Origin: Massilia frigida
GTDB taxonomy: Bacteria; Pseudomonadota; Gammaproteobacteria; Burkholderiales; Burkholderiaceae_D
Direction of reading: 5' to 3'
DNA length: 64,000 bases
Assembly (NCBI RefSeq): GCF_011682175.1
Contig: NZ_WHJG01000002.1
Location: 273,244-337,243 of the forward strand
Each line of letters starts with the position of its first letter. Position 1 is the stretch's first letter. Made by a program: the position numbers and the translations under genes. Positions 1 through 9,300 of this stretch are shown here, in pieces. The notes below the pieces were generated by a model that saw only the letters and a list, made by a program, of their open reading frames with translations, made no database searches and had not been told where the DNA came from.

Positions 1-282
1 CACGCGCACGCGCCAGTTGTGTTCGATCGACAGCAGGTGCGAGACGGCGGCGAAACGCGCGCCATCCCAGCTGCCTTCGCCGTAGGTGGAATAATCGACG
101 CCGCACAGGTCGAGCAGTTGTTCGAATTTGAGCGCGGGATGGTCGCGCAGGGTCTGCATCGCGGCAATATAGCCGGCGGCCTTGACCACTACGGTCACTT
201 CGCCCAGCGCCACGGTAATAGCGGCGCCCTCACCCAGTGCGGTGCGCAGGGCGAGTTCAAGGGCTTCGAGTTTTGTCGTCAT
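1..282 (-). CDS. nuoC: NADH-quinone oxidoreductase subunit C (5' part only)
   Basis: N-terminal 94 codons of NuoC, a peripheral-arm subunit of respiratory complex I; the gene runs off the left edge of the window. It begins [17 protein letters not shown], and the segment [13 protein letters not shown] is the typical conserved start of the 30-kDa subunit domain. The ATG lies 15 bases after the nuoB stop, in the same direction, as in the standard nuoA-B-C order. Identification rests on this motif plus position, which together are strong. Confidence 0.93.
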   Translation of the reverse strand, partial: MTTKLEALELALRTALGEGAAITVALGEVTVVVKAAGYIAAMQTLRDHPALKFEQLLDLCGVDYSTYGEGSWDGARFAAVSHLLSIEHNWRVRV

Positions 283-297
283 GGTGGAAACCGCTTC

Positions 298-774
298 TTA
301 ACGTGCGATGGTATTGGTGCGCTTGATCTTGTTCTGCAGTTGCAGAATCCCGTACAGCAGCGCTTCAGCGGTCGGCGGACAGCCCGGCACGTAGACATCG
401 ACCGGCACGATGCGGTCGCAACCACGCACCACCGAGTACGAATAGTGATAGTAGCCGCCGCCGTTGGCGCAGGAACCCATCGAGATGACCCAGCGCGGTT
501 CCGGCATCTGGTCGTAGACCTTGCGCAGGGCGGGAGCCATCTTGTTGCACAGCGTGCCGGCAACGATCATCACGTCGGACTGGCGCGGCGAGGGACGGAA
601 CACGACGCCGAAGCGGTCCATGTCGTAGCGGGCCGCGCCCGTGTGCATCATTTCGACGGCGCAGCAAGCCAGGCCGAACGTCATCGGGAACATCGACCCG
701 GTACGCGCCCAGTTGATCAGCTTGTCTGCTGTCGTGGTGATGAAACCTTCGTTTAATACGCCTTCAATTGACAT
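298..774 (-). CDS. nuoB: NADH-quinone oxidoreductase subunit B
   Basis: NuoB, the complex I subunit that carries iron-sulfur cluster N2 next to the quinone site. At 158 residues it has the usual betaproteobacterial length. The cluster ligands are visible: the adjacent cysteines in [11 protein letters not shown] (about residues 36-37), the cysteine in [14 protein letters not shown] (about 101) and the one in [16 protein letters not shown] (about 131). It starts 3 bases after the nuoA stop and ends just before nuoC, so all three are read from one transcript at the inner cytoplasmic face of the membrane. Confidence 0.97.
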   Translation of the reverse strand: MSIEGVLNEGFITTTADKLINWARTGSMFPMTFGLACCAVEMMHTGAARYDMDRFGVVFRPSPRQSDVMIVAGTLCNKMAPALRKVYDQMPEPRWVISMGSCANGGGYYHYSYSVVRGCDRIVPVDVYVPGCPPTAEALLYGILQLQNKIKRTNTIAR

Positions 775-777
775 GGC

Positions 778-1137
778 TTATTCCCAATCAAGGGCACCTT
801 TCTTCCAGATATACCAAAAACCGACCACAAACTCGGCGATGAACACCATCATCGTCACGAAGCCGGACCAGCCCAGCTCACGCATGGAGACACCCCATGG
901 GAAGAAGAATGCCGTTTCCAGATCAAACAAAATAAACAGGATTGCCACCAGATAGTAGCGGACGTCGAACTTCATGCGCGCGTCTTCAAACGCTTCAAAG
1001 CCGCACTCGTAAGGCGACAGTTTGGCGGAATCGGGCTTGTGGGGAGAGAGCAGATATCCAAGTACCTGCGGGACGACACCGACACCGATGCCGACCAGGA
1101 TGAACATCAGGACGGGGAAATAATTATCGAGGTTCAC
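778..1137 (-). CDS. nuoA: NADH-quinone oxidoreductase subunit A
   Basis: NuoA, a small membrane subunit of complex I (119 residues, three predicted transmembrane helices: about residues 7-28, 62-84 and 90-110). The loop motif [20 protein letters not shown] is diagnostic. The start codon is GTG (product [10 protein letters not shown]); no in-frame ATG lies upstream before the operon leader. It is the first gene of the nuo operon, with 171 bases between it and tRNA-Leu. Confidence 0.96.
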   Translation of the reverse strand: MNLDNYFPVLMFILVGIGVGVVPQVLGYLLSPHKPDSAKLSPYECGFEAFEDARMKFDVRYYLVAILFILFDLETAFFFPWGVSMRELGWSGFVTMMVFIAEFVVGFWYIWKKGALDWE

Positions 1138-1308
1138 TTGATGAGCCTATATTGAACGATCGGTTAATGAAACACTGCATGTCGCAGCGCCCTACCGCAC
1201 GAACCTGGCTTGAACCTTGCCACCAGGACCGAACGACTGATCCTCGCAAAAAAGCCAGCTTAGGCATAAACATATTCGCTTATGCAACCTTGCTGGCTTT
1301 TATATTCT

Positions 1309-1395
1309 TGGTGCCGACGGCGAGACTCGAACTCGCACAGGCTTTCGCCCACTACCCCCTCAAGATAGCGTGTCTACCAATTTCACCACGTCGGC
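1309..1395 (-). tRNA. tRNA-Leu (anticodon GAG)
   Basis: The minus-strand sequence folds as a class II tRNA. The 7-bp acceptor stem starts GCCGACG and is closed by CGTCGGC followed by ACCA; the CCA end is encoded. The D-arm contains the GGTAGACAC segment, the T-arm contains GTTCGAGTC, and there is a long variable arm. The anticodon stem CTATC/GGTAG encloses the loop TTGAGGG, giving GAG at positions 34-36, which reads CUC and CUU leucine codons. It sits between secG and nuoA, its usual place in Burkholderiales. Confidence 0.96.
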
Positions 1396-1565
1396 ATTGA
1401 GTCCGCTATTCTAACATTGTTACATCACTGTATTCAATGCAAAATTGCGCGAAAACAAGGATAAAACAGAAAAACTTTACTTCTTTTTGATACTGATCAA
1501 TATTCGATCATGCTGCCTGCGCTAACCAATACTCTGTGCGCGGGCAGTATTCTACCAGAACTCAA

Positions 1566-2036
1566 TTACTTTGGCACGGTATTCGCAGGTACTTCCGGCG
1601 CAGTGCTTGCCGGCGCCGCAGGGGCGACACGGGCGGCAGGAACCGCACCACCGGTCACTGGCGCATTCGGTGCCGCCACGGGAGCTGCCGGCGCGTTCAG
1701 CGACGGTGCGGTGGACGGGATCGCGCCCGGACCAGTCACTGGCGCTGGCGCCGTGATGGTGGCACGATCCATGACGCCGCCGCTGACCTGGCCCTTGTTT
1801 TTCGTGGCAAAGAACGCCAGGCCCAGGGTGGCACCGAAAAATACCGCAGCGGCCACGCCGGTCGACTTCGACATGAAGTTCGACGAGCCGGTGGCGCCGA
1901 ACAGGCTGCCGGAAGCGCCGGAACCGAACGCCGCTCCCATATCGGCGCCCTTGCCATGCTGCAGCAAGACCAGACCGATAATCGCCAGAGCGGAAATAAC
2001 CTGTACAACTACAACCAGATTGAACAACGTGTTCAT
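1566..2036 (-). CDS. secG: Preprotein translocase subunit SecG
   Basis: SecG, the small accessory subunit of the SecYEG protein-export channel. Two membrane segments are visible (about residues 3-24 and 52-76) around the conserved loop LLQHGKGADMGAAFG and a GASGSLFGATGSSNF segment. At 156 residues it is longer than the E. coli protein (about 110) because of a low-complexity Ala/Pro/Val-rich cytoplasmic tail from about residue 85. It starts 36 bases after the tpiA stop, as is usual in this order. Confidence 0.95.
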   Translation of the reverse strand: MNTLFNLVVVVQVISALAIIGLVLLQHGKGADMGAAFGSGASGSLFGATGSSNFMSKSTGVAAAVFFGATLGLAFFATKNKGQVSGGVMDRATITAPAPVTGPGAIPSTAPSLNAPAAPVAAPNAPVTGGAVPAARVAPAAPASTAPEVPANTVPK

Positions 2037-2072
2037 TGCTTATTCCATTCCAAGTTTAACAACAATAATATT

Positions 2073-2819
2073 TCAATTGGCTGCATGAAGGATGGCAAGG
2101 AAATCTGCCGCCTTCAATGCTGCCCCGCCGATCAAGCCGCCGTCGATATCTGGCTGAGCCATCAATTCCAGGGCGTTATCGGGCTTCATGCTGCCGCCGT
2201 ACAAAATCTGCACTGTCTCGGCCGCTACTGCATTCTTGGCCATCAGCTGCGCGCGCAGCTGGGCATGGACTTCCTGGGCCATGGCTGGGGTGGCGGTCTT
2301 GCCGGTACCGATCGCCCACACGGGTTCGTAGGCAACGACGATCTGCGCCACGCGCTCGCCCACCAGGTCGAGCACGGCGCCGAGCTGGCTCGATACCACG
2401 GCCACGGTCTGGCCGGCTTCGCGCTCGGCCAGCGTTTCGCCGACGCACACGATCGGGGTCATGCCCGCGTCGAGGACAGCGACGGTTTTCTTCGCCACCA
2501 GCTCGCTGCTTTCGCCATGGTAGGCACGCCGTTCGGAGTGGCCGACGATGACGTACTTGCAAGCAAAATCAGCCAGCATGGCCGCCGCGACTTCGCCGGT
2601 GAAGGCGCCGCCCGGCTGGGCCGAGACATCCTGGGCGCCCCAGGCGACCGGGCTGCCGCTCAAGGCATCCTGGCACTGGGTCAGATAAGGGGCCGGCGCG
2701 CACACGGCACAGGTGGCGCCGGATGCGTCCGCGCCCGCGACGATGCCCGCCAACAGACTGGCATTCGCGGCACGGTTGCCGTTCATCTTCCAATTTCCTA
2801 CGACGAGTTTGCGACGCAT
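2073..2819 (-). CDS. tpiA: Triosephosphate isomerase
   Basis: Interconverts dihydroxyacetone phosphate and glyceraldehyde 3-phosphate in glycolysis and gluconeogenesis. All catalytic elements of this TIM barrel are present in 248 residues: the Asn/Lys segment [10 protein letters not shown] near the N-terminus, the catalytic histidine in IVGHSERR (about residue 96), the catalytic glutamate in [15 protein letters not shown] (about 168) and the phosphate-binding YGGSMKPDN. It starts with ATG and lies directly upstream of secG on the same strand. Confidence 0.97.
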   Translation of the reverse strand: MRRKLVVGNWKMNGNRAANASLLAGIVAGADASGATCAVCAPAPYLTQCQDALSGSPVAWGAQDVSAQPGGAFTGEVAAAMLADFACKYVIVGHSERRAYHGESSELVAKKTVAVLDAGMTPIVCVGETLAEREAGQTVAVVSSQLGAVLDLVGERVAQIVVAYEPVWAIGTGKTATPAMAQEVHAQLRAQLMAKNAVAAETVQILYGGSMKPDNALELMAQPDIDGGLIGGAALKAADFLAILHAAN

Positions 2820-2902
2820 AGTAGCCCAGATTTAATTAACCCGCTATTTTAACCCCCGATCCGATGTCGGTCAAACAAAGGCCGGGAGCAGTTGCCAGCC
2901 GA

Positions 2903-3883
2903 TCACACCACCTGCAACATGATCTTCCCGATATGGGTCGAACTCTCCATCAGGGCGTGGGCCTGGGCGGCCCGTTCCAGGGGGAAGGTCTTGAAAATGA
3001 CGGGACGGATCTTGCCCGCATCAAACAGCGGCCAGACGTGTTCGCGCAGGTTCGCCGCAATGGCACCCTTGAAGGCGACCGGGCGCGGGCGCAGGGTCGA
3101 GCCGGAAATCGTCAGGCGCCGGCGCAGCACCTGGCCAAGGTCGATATGCGCCTTGGCGCCGCCCAGCAGGGCGATCAGGGCGATGCGGCCATCGTCGGCC
3201 AGGCAATCGATTTCGCGCGGCAGGTAGTCGCCGCCGACCATGTCGAGGATGACGTCGACGCCCTTGTTGTCGGTAAGCGACTTGACCACGGCGGCGAAGT
3301 CTTCGGTTTTGTAGTCGATGCCGCGTTCGGCACCGAGCGATTCGGTGGCGCGGCATTTGTCGGCGCTGCCAGCGGTGGCGAACACGCGCAGGCCGAAGGC
3401 GGCGGCGAGCTGGATGGCGGTCACGCCGATGCCGGAGGTGCCGCCCTGCACCAGCAGGGTTTCGCCGGCGGCCAGTTTGGCGCGGTCGAACACATTGCTC
3501 CACACCGTGAAGTAGTTTTCAGGCAGGGAGGCCGCTTCGAGCGGGGACAGGCCGGCGGGCACGGGCAGGCATTGCTGGAGCGGCGCGGCGCAGAATTCGG
3601 CGTAGCCGCCGCCCTGGACCAGGGCGCACACCATGTCGCCTTGCTGGAAGGTACTGCCGGCCAGGTCGCCGCCGACGATTTCACCGGCCACTTCGAGGCC
3701 AGGCAGGTCGGACGCGCCCGGCGGGACCGGGTAGTGGCCGAGGCGCTGCAGGACATCGGGACGGTTGATGCCGGCCGCGTGCACGCGGATCAGCACTTCG
3801 CCGGGTTTCAGTTCAGGGACGGGACGCTCGCACAGTTGCAGAACATCGGGAGGGCCGGGTTGCTTGATTTCGATGGCACGCAT
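2903..3883 (-). CDS. NAD(P)H-quinone oxidoreductase, PIG3/QOR type
   Basis: A zinc-free medium-chain dehydrogenase/reductase of the quinone oxidoreductase (PIG3-like) group, 326 residues. The N-terminus MRAIEIKQPGPPDVLQL and the GINRPDVLQRLG segment are typical, and the nucleotide-binding motif GGTSGIGVTAIQLA lies near the middle. The chosen ATG at 3883 gives the family's usual N-terminus; the open frame extends further upstream only through low-complexity sequence. It is co-directional with tpiA-secG-nuo. The physiological electron acceptor is not evident from sequence. Confidence 0.9.
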   Translation of the reverse strand: MRAIEIKQPGPPDVLQLCERPVPELKPGEVLIRVHAAGINRPDVLQRLGHYPVPPGASDLPGLEVAGEIVGGDLAGSTFQQGDMVCALVQGGGYAEFCAAPLQQCLPVPAGLSPLEAASLPENYFTVWSNVFDRAKLAAGETLLVQGGTSGIGVTAIQLAAAFGLRVFATAGSADKCRATESLGAERGIDYKTEDFAAVVKSLTDNKGVDVILDMVGGDYLPREIDCLADDGRIALIALLGGAKAHIDLGQVLRRRLTISGSTLRPRPVAFKGAIAANLREHVWPLFDAGKIRPVIFKTFPLERAAQAHALMESSTHIGKIMLQVV

Positions 3884-3990
3884 GGGATGGGGCTCGCTGG
3901 AAGCAAAAGGCGATTGTACGGGAAGTGGGGTTGGGCCGTCGCTCCCGCCCGCCTCCCCCCCACCACTGTCGCCTCCCACTGTCGCCCCCT

Positions 3991-4117
3991 CCCCACCGTC
4001 GTTCCCGCGCAGGGCTAGGCGCCCCCACGGCAACCCAAGTTCGTGCTGTAGTCACTGGCTTATCTACGAACTTGGGTTCCCGCCGAGTGCCGCCTTGGCG
4101 CGGGAACGACGGTGGGG
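3991..4117. repeat. Nested inverted repeat (REP/MITE-like intergenic element)
   Basis: A 127-bp intergenic palindromic element. Its outer arms are a perfect 20-bp inverted repeat (3991-4010 and 4098-4117, core ACCGTCGTTCCCGCGC). Inside sits a second perfect 13-bp inverted repeat, AACCCAAGTTCGT (4032-4044) and its complement (4066-4078). The outer core recurs near 37540 in this window, which marks it as a dispersed family. No protein is encoded. Confidence 0.8.
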
Positions 4118-4146
4118 TGGTGCGAACGACGGAAGTGGCATTACGC

Positions 4147-4761
4147 CTACCCCGCCCCTCCCCCGCTACGCGACTGCCTCGGCAATGGCGTCCCCGGACG
4201 CCATGCGCGCGACAGCGCCTGCGCCTCGTCGATCTGCTCCTGCGTCATGCGCTTGGCAATCGCCGCCCTCTGCTCGGTTGCATTCGCATTGCCGCCAGCC
4301 GCCGCCAGGTTCCACAACATATACGCCAGCACCTTATCCTGCGGCATGCCCGCCGCGTGATACCGGTACATCAGCCCCAGCGCATGCTGCGCCTCCGCGT
4401 GGCCCTGCTCGGCCGCCTTGCGGAACCACGCGATCGCTTCCTTGTGATCGAGCGGCACCGCATTGCCGGTGTAGTACATCGCCCCCACCACATACTGCGC
4501 ATCGGCCTTGCCCTGCGCGGCCGCCTTGCGGTGCCACAGCATGGCTTGCTTGTAGTCGCGCGCCACCCCGCGTCCCATGTAATACATGAGGCCGAGCAAA
4601 TGCTGGGCCTCCATATGCCCCGCCCGCGCCAGCGGCGCGACTTCTTTCAGCGCGCGCGTGTAGTCGCGCGCATTGTAGGCGTTGGCGCCTTCGGTAAAGC
4701 CGGCCAGCGCGCTGCCGTGCAGGCCAAGTGCGACGATCATCGCAACGAATAATTTTTTCAT
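4147..4761 (-). CDS. Secreted Sel1-repeat protein
   Basis: A 204-residue exported protein with Sel1-like (TPR-type) repeats. The signal peptide is MKKLFVAMIVALGLHGSALA. At least three repeats follow: the HMEAQHLLGLMYYMGRGVA unit, the KADAQYVVGAMYYTGNAVP unit and the HAEAQHALGLMYRYHAAGMP unit, each followed by a K-A-W/H-R-K-A-A type helix. Such repeats mediate protein-protein contacts; the partner is unknown. The ATG at 4761 was chosen over an upstream in-frame ATG because it gives a proper signal peptide. Confidence 0.85.
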   Translation of the reverse strand: MKKLFVAMIVALGLHGSALAGFTEGANAYNARDYTRALKEVAPLARAGHMEAQHLLGLMYYMGRGVARDYKQAMLWHRKAAAQGKADAQYVVGAMYYTGNAVPLDHKEAIAWFRKAAEQGHAEAQHALGLMYRYHAAGMPQDKVLAYMLWNLAAAGGNANATEQRAAIAKRMTQEQIDEAQALSRAWRPGTPLPRQSRSGGGAG

Positions 4762-4837
4762 GGTTCGCGTATCGCACCAAGAACGGCTTGCCCGTCCTGT
4801 TGATCCAGTCGTCCGTCTCATGTGAAAGCCATGACGG

Positions 4838-5590
4838 TTATTTCCAGCTGACTTTGCCAAGGCCGTCGACGCTGACGCTGCGGTTGGGCGGCTTGCCGTA
4901 CACCGTCACCGAACCGAGCCCGCTCAGGCGCAAGGTCGCACTCTGGCGCGCCATCACCGCCGCATTGCCCAGCCCGTTCAAGTCGAGAGTCACGCTGTCG
5001 ACCTGGAAGTGCTGCGCGTCGAGGCCGCCGAGCCCGCCCAGATTGGCCTTGAGCCACTTGGCGCCGCCGCTCAGGGTCGCATACCCCGCCCCGCGCAGCA
5101 CCAGCTCCACGCCCTCGCTGGCAACGCCCTGCAGGTTCAGGCTGCCCACCCCGCCCAGGCTGGCGCTGACGAGGCGGTAATTGCAATTGACCTTCATCGA
5201 ACCGGCCCCTTCCAGCGACAGCTCCAGCTCGTCGCCCGAAAAACCGCTGACATCGGTCCAGCCGATGCTTTCGGAGGCCACTTCACGCAAGCTCGGCAGG
5301 GTCAATTCGGCGCGCACGCTGCTGCCGCGCCCTTCGCTGCCGATGGACAGCGTGTCGCCGTCCTGCTCGGTGGTGATGGAGCGCACCAGGCGCTGGTCGC
5401 CGCTGATGACCAGGCTGGGCACGGCGCCCTGGCGCAGGCGCAGGTCGATGGCGCCGTCGAGCCTGACCCGCTGCGCCCTGGCGTCGACCATGCGCGTTTC
5501 GGTGACATTCCCGTCCGAGGCGGCGCTGGCCGGGGCAAACAGCGTGCACAAGGCTGCCGCCAGTGCTCCGGCGTGGAAAAACTGATTCAT
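4838..5590 (-). CDS. Periplasmic GIN-domain (DUF2807-type) protein
   Basis: A 250-residue exported protein: signal peptide MNQFFHAGALAAALCTLFAPASA, then a beta-helix-like GIN domain (putative auto-transporter adhesin head, DUF2807) recognisable by repeated short L-x-G-x-G-S/L strands such as LEGAGSMKVN, LGGVGSLNLQG, LGGLGGLDAQ and LNGLGNAAV. The function of the family is not established. It is followed 76 bases downstream by the Sel1 protein gene in the same direction, so the two may be cotranscribed. Confidence 0.82.
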   Translation of the reverse strand: MNQFFHAGALAAALCTLFAPASAASDGNVTETRMVDARAQRVRLDGAIDLRLRQGAVPSLVISGDQRLVRSITTEQDGDTLSIGSEGRGSSVRAELTLPSLREVASESIGWTDVSGFSGDELELSLEGAGSMKVNCNYRLVSASLGGVGSLNLQGVASEGVELVLRGAGYATLSGGAKWLKANLGGLGGLDAQHFQVDSVTLDLNGLGNAAVMARQSATLRLSGLGSVTVYGKPPNRSVSVDGLGKVSWK

Positions 5591-5671
5591 TGCGCGTCTC
5601 CAGATCTTCTTATCGGTGCCGGTCCGGCCGGCCGGTACATACACTACCAGCAAGCAGGCCGGCCTTCCAGC

Positions 5672-5878
5672 TTATTGTGGCAACTGCGCCTTTTCAGCGG
5701 CGCTCAGGCGGCGCGCACTGACGACCACCACCGGCATCGCGGCGCCGCCGGCAGCGGCAACAGCGGCCACCTCCGGCGCGCTGCGCTGGGGCGCATCACC
5801 GGCCGTGGCGAAGGTGGTGGCGCCGATCACGGCGACAACGGCAAGAAAGATGGCTTCCATGTGTTTGGCGATGTTCAT
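5672..5878 (-). CDS. Small exported hypothetical protein
   Basis: A 68-residue protein not recognised beyond its features: a hydrophobic segment at about residues 8-24 (EAIFLAVVAVIGATTFATA, signal peptide or anchor) and an Ala/Val-rich remainder ending RRLSAAEKAQLPQ. It lies 81 bases upstream of the GIN-domain gene, same strand, and could lead that operon. Small size means the call is only moderately certain. Confidence 0.5.
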   Translation of the reverse strand: MNIAKHMEAIFLAVVAVIGATTFATAGDAPQRSAPEVAAVAAAGGAAMPVVVVSARRLSAAEKAQLPQ

Positions 5879-6056
5879 GATGCGCTCCTTGGCTTGGGTT
5901 CGATGACGTGGCGGTATGGTGTAACTTTAACCACGCGCCGCGCGCGCTTCCAGCGGATTGCGACGAACTGCATTTTTCGCCACCTGTTCGCACAAATCGG
6001 CGCGATGGAACGCATTGCGATTGACGCGCCCGCCACGGCGGCCGATACTCGGGCCC

Positions 6057-7365
6057 ATGTCCGACTCCCCCCCCCTCGTCCGCCGCGCGCGGCACGCCCT
6101 CGCACGACGCGATCGTCGTCGGCAGCGGCCCCGGCGGCGCCAGCGTGGCGCGCGAACTGGCCAGCCGCGGCCTGCGCGTGCTGATCCTCGAACAAGGCAG
6201 CGCCGCCCCGCTCAGCGGCACGCTGGGCCAGATGGCGCGCATCGCCGCCATTCCGGGCAAGGGCGCCTTCATCCACCGCGACGGTTCGCTGCTGGTGCAG
6301 GGCATCAATGCCGGCGGCAGCTCCAGCATCAATTTCGCCACCGCCGCCGATCCGCCCCTGGCCCGCTTCGCCGCGCACGGCATCGACCTGGCGCCGGCCC
6401 TGCGCGCGCTGCGCGCCGAGCTGCCGATCGGGCCGCTTCCCGATGCGCTGGTCGGCCCGATGGCGACCCGCATCATGCAGGGCGCCCGCACGCTGGGCAT
6501 GGATTGGCAAAAGCTCGACAAGATGATCCGCCCGCAGCTGTGCCGCAGCGCTTGCTGGCGCTGCGTCTATGGCTGCCCGTTCGGGGCCAAGTGGAGCGCG
6601 CGCGACTTCATCGACGAGGCTTGCCGCCACGGCGCCATCTTGATCGACGCGGCGCGCGCCACGCGCGTACTGCTGATGCACGGCGAGGCGGCGGGCGTGG
6701 AGTATGTACGCGGCGGAAAACTCCAGCAAGCGCTGGCGCCGCTGGTGATCCTGGCCGGCGGCGGGGTCGGCAGCCCGCGCCTGCTGCACCAGAGCGGCTT
6801 GCGGGCGCAAACCAGCAGCCTGTTCAGCGATCCGGTGATCGCCCTGATGGGTAGCGTGGACGGCCTCGATGGCGGTGCCGAGGTGCCGATGGCGGCCGGC
6901 ATGCGCCTGGACGAGGCCGGCATTTCGCTGGCCGACATGACCTTGCCCAAGCCGATGTACCAGTGCTTCACGGCCCAGGCCGGGCGCTTCGACCGCCTGT
7001 TCGCGCATCGCCGCACGCTGTCGATCATGGTCAAGATCGGCGACCAGGCTGGCGGCGCGGTGGGGCCGCGCTGGGTCGACAAGACGCTGCACCCGGCCGA
7101 GCGCGCCAAATTCGGCCAGGGCGAAGCCATGGCGCGTGCGATCCTGGCCGCCTGCGGCGCCACCCACGTGTTCAAGAGCCGCCATTTTGCCGCGCATCCG
7201 GGCGGCAGCGTGCCCATCGGCGACGGCGTCGACGGCGAGCTGCAAGCCGGCGTACCCGGCCTGCATGTGTGCGACGCCTCGGTCATTCCGGGGCCGTGGG
7301 GCTTGCCGCCGACCTTGACCTTGCTGTGCCTGGGCAAGTGGCTGGGCCAGCGCCTGGCGCGCTGA
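6057..7365 (+). pseudogene. GMC-family FAD oxidoreductase, frameshifted at a nine-C tract
   Basis: A flavin-dependent GMC oxidoreductase. The FAD-binding motif VVGSGPGGASVARELA, the GGSSSINFATAADPP segment and the C-terminal signature VCDASVIPGPWGLPPTLT are all present. A cysteine cluster (CRSACWRCVYGCPFGAKW) occurs mid-protein, as in some alcohol-oxidising GMC relatives. The frame with the FAD motif has no usable start upstream of it. An ATG at 6057 opens the neighbouring frame and would join it (MSDSPPSSAARGTPSHD...) if the C run at 6067-6075 had eight rather than nine residues, giving about 435 residues. It is a true pseudogene, a phase-variable gene or a sequencing error. No strong ribosome binding site is visible before 6057. 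Confidence 0.75.
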
Positions 7366-7383
7366 CGCCCTCCCCGCCCGGTC

Positions 7384-8070
7384 TCAGCTGGCCAGCGCGC
7401 CGTTCAGCGCCTGGTGCACCAGATCGTCGATTTCGCCGGTGATCAAGGTCATGCTGCTGGCCACCACGGAAAACTCCTTGCCGGCCTGGCCGGCGCGCGC
7501 GGCGACGATCTGGGCGTTGAAGGCGACCATGCGGGCCTGCTTGGCGATGGTCTGGATATCGCCCATCATTACCTGGAGCTGGCGCTTTTGCAATTGCGCG
7601 TGGCGCTTCGATTGTTCCTCATACACCAGGGTCAGGCCGTTGAGCACGCTCAGCAGGGACGTGGTGCTGCGCACCAGCTCGTCGAGCAGCGCGGGTGCGC
7701 CGCGGCCTTCGCCGACGATGGCGTCGAGGGTCGATTCGGCCAGGGCAATGAAATCGCGGATCACGCGGTCGCCCTGCAGCACGCCGAAATAGGCGTCGCG
7801 CAGCTGGGCGCAGAACACGCCCGGCAGGCCGCCCTTGCCTTCGACCAGGGTGAGATGGGCGTCGCGAAACAGCGCCAGCGTCGCGCGCGCGGTGGCGGCC
7901 GCGCCCTCGTGGCCCATCGAGGCCAGCACCGCGTACAGGACCACCCGCTGCGACGTGAAGCGGCGCCGGCCCGACAGATTGATCAGCGCGCCAAAAACGT
8001 CGCCCGACAGCTTGACGCCGTCAAAGCCATCGTCGCGCGGGCGTTCCGCGATGCTCGCATCTTCCAACAT
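7384..8070 (-). CDS. Soluble methyl-accepting chemotaxis-like protein
   Basis: A 228-residue cytoplasmic protein without membrane segments or HAMP domain. The C-terminal part resembles the signalling hairpin of chemotaxis receptors: IQTIAKQARMVAFNAQIVAARAG followed by GKEFSVVASSM matches the tip region (I-x-x-I-A-x-Q-T-N-L-L-A-L-N-A-A-I-E-A-A-R-A-G). The receptor tip is degenerate and the coiled coil is short. The N-terminal 130 residues are not recognised. The ATG at 8070 is preceded by AAGGAG at good spacing, so the longer frame was not used. Confidence 0.72.
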   Translation of the reverse strand: MLEDASIAERPRDDGFDGVKLSGDVFGALINLSGRRRFTSQRVVLYAVLASMGHEGAAATARATLALFRDAHLTLVEGKGGLPGVFCAQLRDAYFGVLQGDRVIRDFIALAESTLDAIVGEGRGAPALLDELVRSTTSLLSVLNGLTLVYEEQSKRHAQLQKRQLQVMMGDIQTIAKQARMVAFNAQIVAARAGQAGKEFSVVASSMTLITGEIDDLVHQALNGALAS

Positions 8071-8587
8071 GGTGCTCTCCTTCTTCATGCCGGCGGCGAC
8101 TTCGCCATCCGGGCAAGAAAGCAGGTGCAGAATCCGTGCCAGCTGCGGGGGCCCATGTCGGCGGTCCGCCTCACCAAAGTAGCGCAATGCAGCACAGGCG
8201 CAGCACCAAGACGGCGAGTCGCACACCAGCATGATGCGAAACCTGGGTGTTAAGCCACCTTAACAGTGCGGCAACTTAGGATTTACTTAAAGCCAACCTT
8301 CCTAAATTTCTCGCCTTCTTGTAGGAATAGGACTACAAACAGAAATGATATAAACACCAATGGTGCTGTGCAGCAGACTTTAAGCGAGCTCTTCACTATG
8401 AAGATGGGTTTGTCATAGGGCATTCATATCAACTAAACGTTCTGTTTAGCAAATTGCAACGAAATGTAAAGAGGCGGCCTCATCCTTACTACTGTCACAT
8501 GCCGATGTTAGATTGGGCCCTCGCGTCCACACACGCGATTCAAGCCCCAATCCGGCCTTAACAAAAGGCAACTTTAATAGGTGTTTT
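8071..8587. other. Intergenic region between divergent genes
   Basis: 517 bases with no supportable gene. It must hold the promoters of the chemotaxis-like gene (minus) and the PEP-CTERM gene (plus). The 8280-8460 part is notably A/T-rich relative to its surroundings. A short palindrome CTAAAC-N5-GTTTAG is at 8433-8449, about 140 bases upstream of the PEP-CTERM start; I cannot name a factor for it. Confidence 0.5.
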
Positions 8588-9145
8588 ATGATGAAAAAAT
8601 CCAAAGTTTTCCTGTCGGCCATCGCGCTGGCATCCGCTGCACTCGTGTCGAGCCACGCATCCGCTGTCGAAATCGTCAATAACTCGACCCTGGAACTGGT
8701 AGACAACTTCGCTGAAGCCGATGGCTTCTTCACTGGTGGCAACAAAGGCAATACCTTTGTTGACAACTACAGCTTCACCCTGTCCCAGGCTGGCGAATTC
8801 GCCGCTGGCGTCCTGTCGATCACCGGCAACGCCAAGAATGGCCTGGACATCACCGGTTTCAACCTGATCGACAGCACTGGTACCCTGTTCGGCGGCACCC
8901 TGCTGTCGACCGGCGCGACCGACCAATGGTCGCTGTCGACCGCCAGCCTGAGCGCTGGCGCCTACACCATCCAGGTCAAAGGCAGCATCCTGTCGAACGC
9001 CGCTGGCCGCTACTCGGCAAACATCGCCCTGGCACCAGTACCTGAGCCAGAAACCTATGCCATGATGCTGGCCGGCCTCGGCCTGCTGGGCTTCACCGCA
9101 CGCCGCCGCAACAAGAAGGCAGCAGCAGCCGCACTGGCAGCGTAA
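8588..9145 (+). CDS. FxDxF-type PEP-CTERM sorted protein
   Basis: A 185-residue secreted protein of the PEP-CTERM exosortase system. The signal peptide is MMKKSKVFLSAIALASAALVSSHASA. The body is Ser/Thr/Gly-rich and contains the F-V-D-N-Y-S-F segment reminiscent of the FxDxF subgroup. The C-terminus has the full sorting tripartite signal: PVPEPETYAMMLAGLGLLGF followed by ARRRNKK. Exosortase recognises the PEP motif and the protein is probably released to the cell surface or biofilm matrix. Start chosen at the first of two adjacent ATGs; a rho-independent terminator follows. Confidence 0.93.
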   Translation: MMKKSKVFLSAIALASAALVSSHASAVEIVNNSTLELVDNFAEADGFFTGGNKGNTFVDNYSFTLSQAGEFAAGVLSITGNAKNGLDITGFNLIDSTGTLFGGTLLSTGATDQWSLSTASLSAGAYTIQVKGSILSNAAGRYSANIALAPVPEPETYAMMLAGLGLLGFTARRRNKKAAAAALAA

Positions 9146-9164
9146 GCACTCACGCGCCCTGCAT

Positions 9165-9201
9165 AAAACCGTCGTAGCTTCGCGCTACGACGGTTTTTTT
9201 T
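9165..9201 (+). terminator. Rho-independent terminator of the PEP-CTERM gene
   Basis: Perfect 14-bp stem AAAACCGTCGTAGC (9165-9178) with its complement at 9184-9197, a five-base loop, and a run of eight T. It lies 19 bases after the PEP-CTERM stop codon. Confidence 0.93.
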
Positions 9202-9300
9202 CGCATGCATATGTTTGTTTAAAAACCAACGTACGTTAAGATACTTCGCCATGCAGCGGGTCCCGCCCCTGCGGCCAAGGTCGTTTCCCAGGTTTTTATC

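Noticed and set aside
1536..2852. 438-codon open frame opposite tpiA and secG
   Set aside because: It is antisense to two certain genes, rich in His/Arg/Gly, and typical of spurious frames in GC-rich DNA. The same holds for the 677-codon frame opposite pnp (27919-29952) and the 512-codon frame opposite ilvI (39352-40890).
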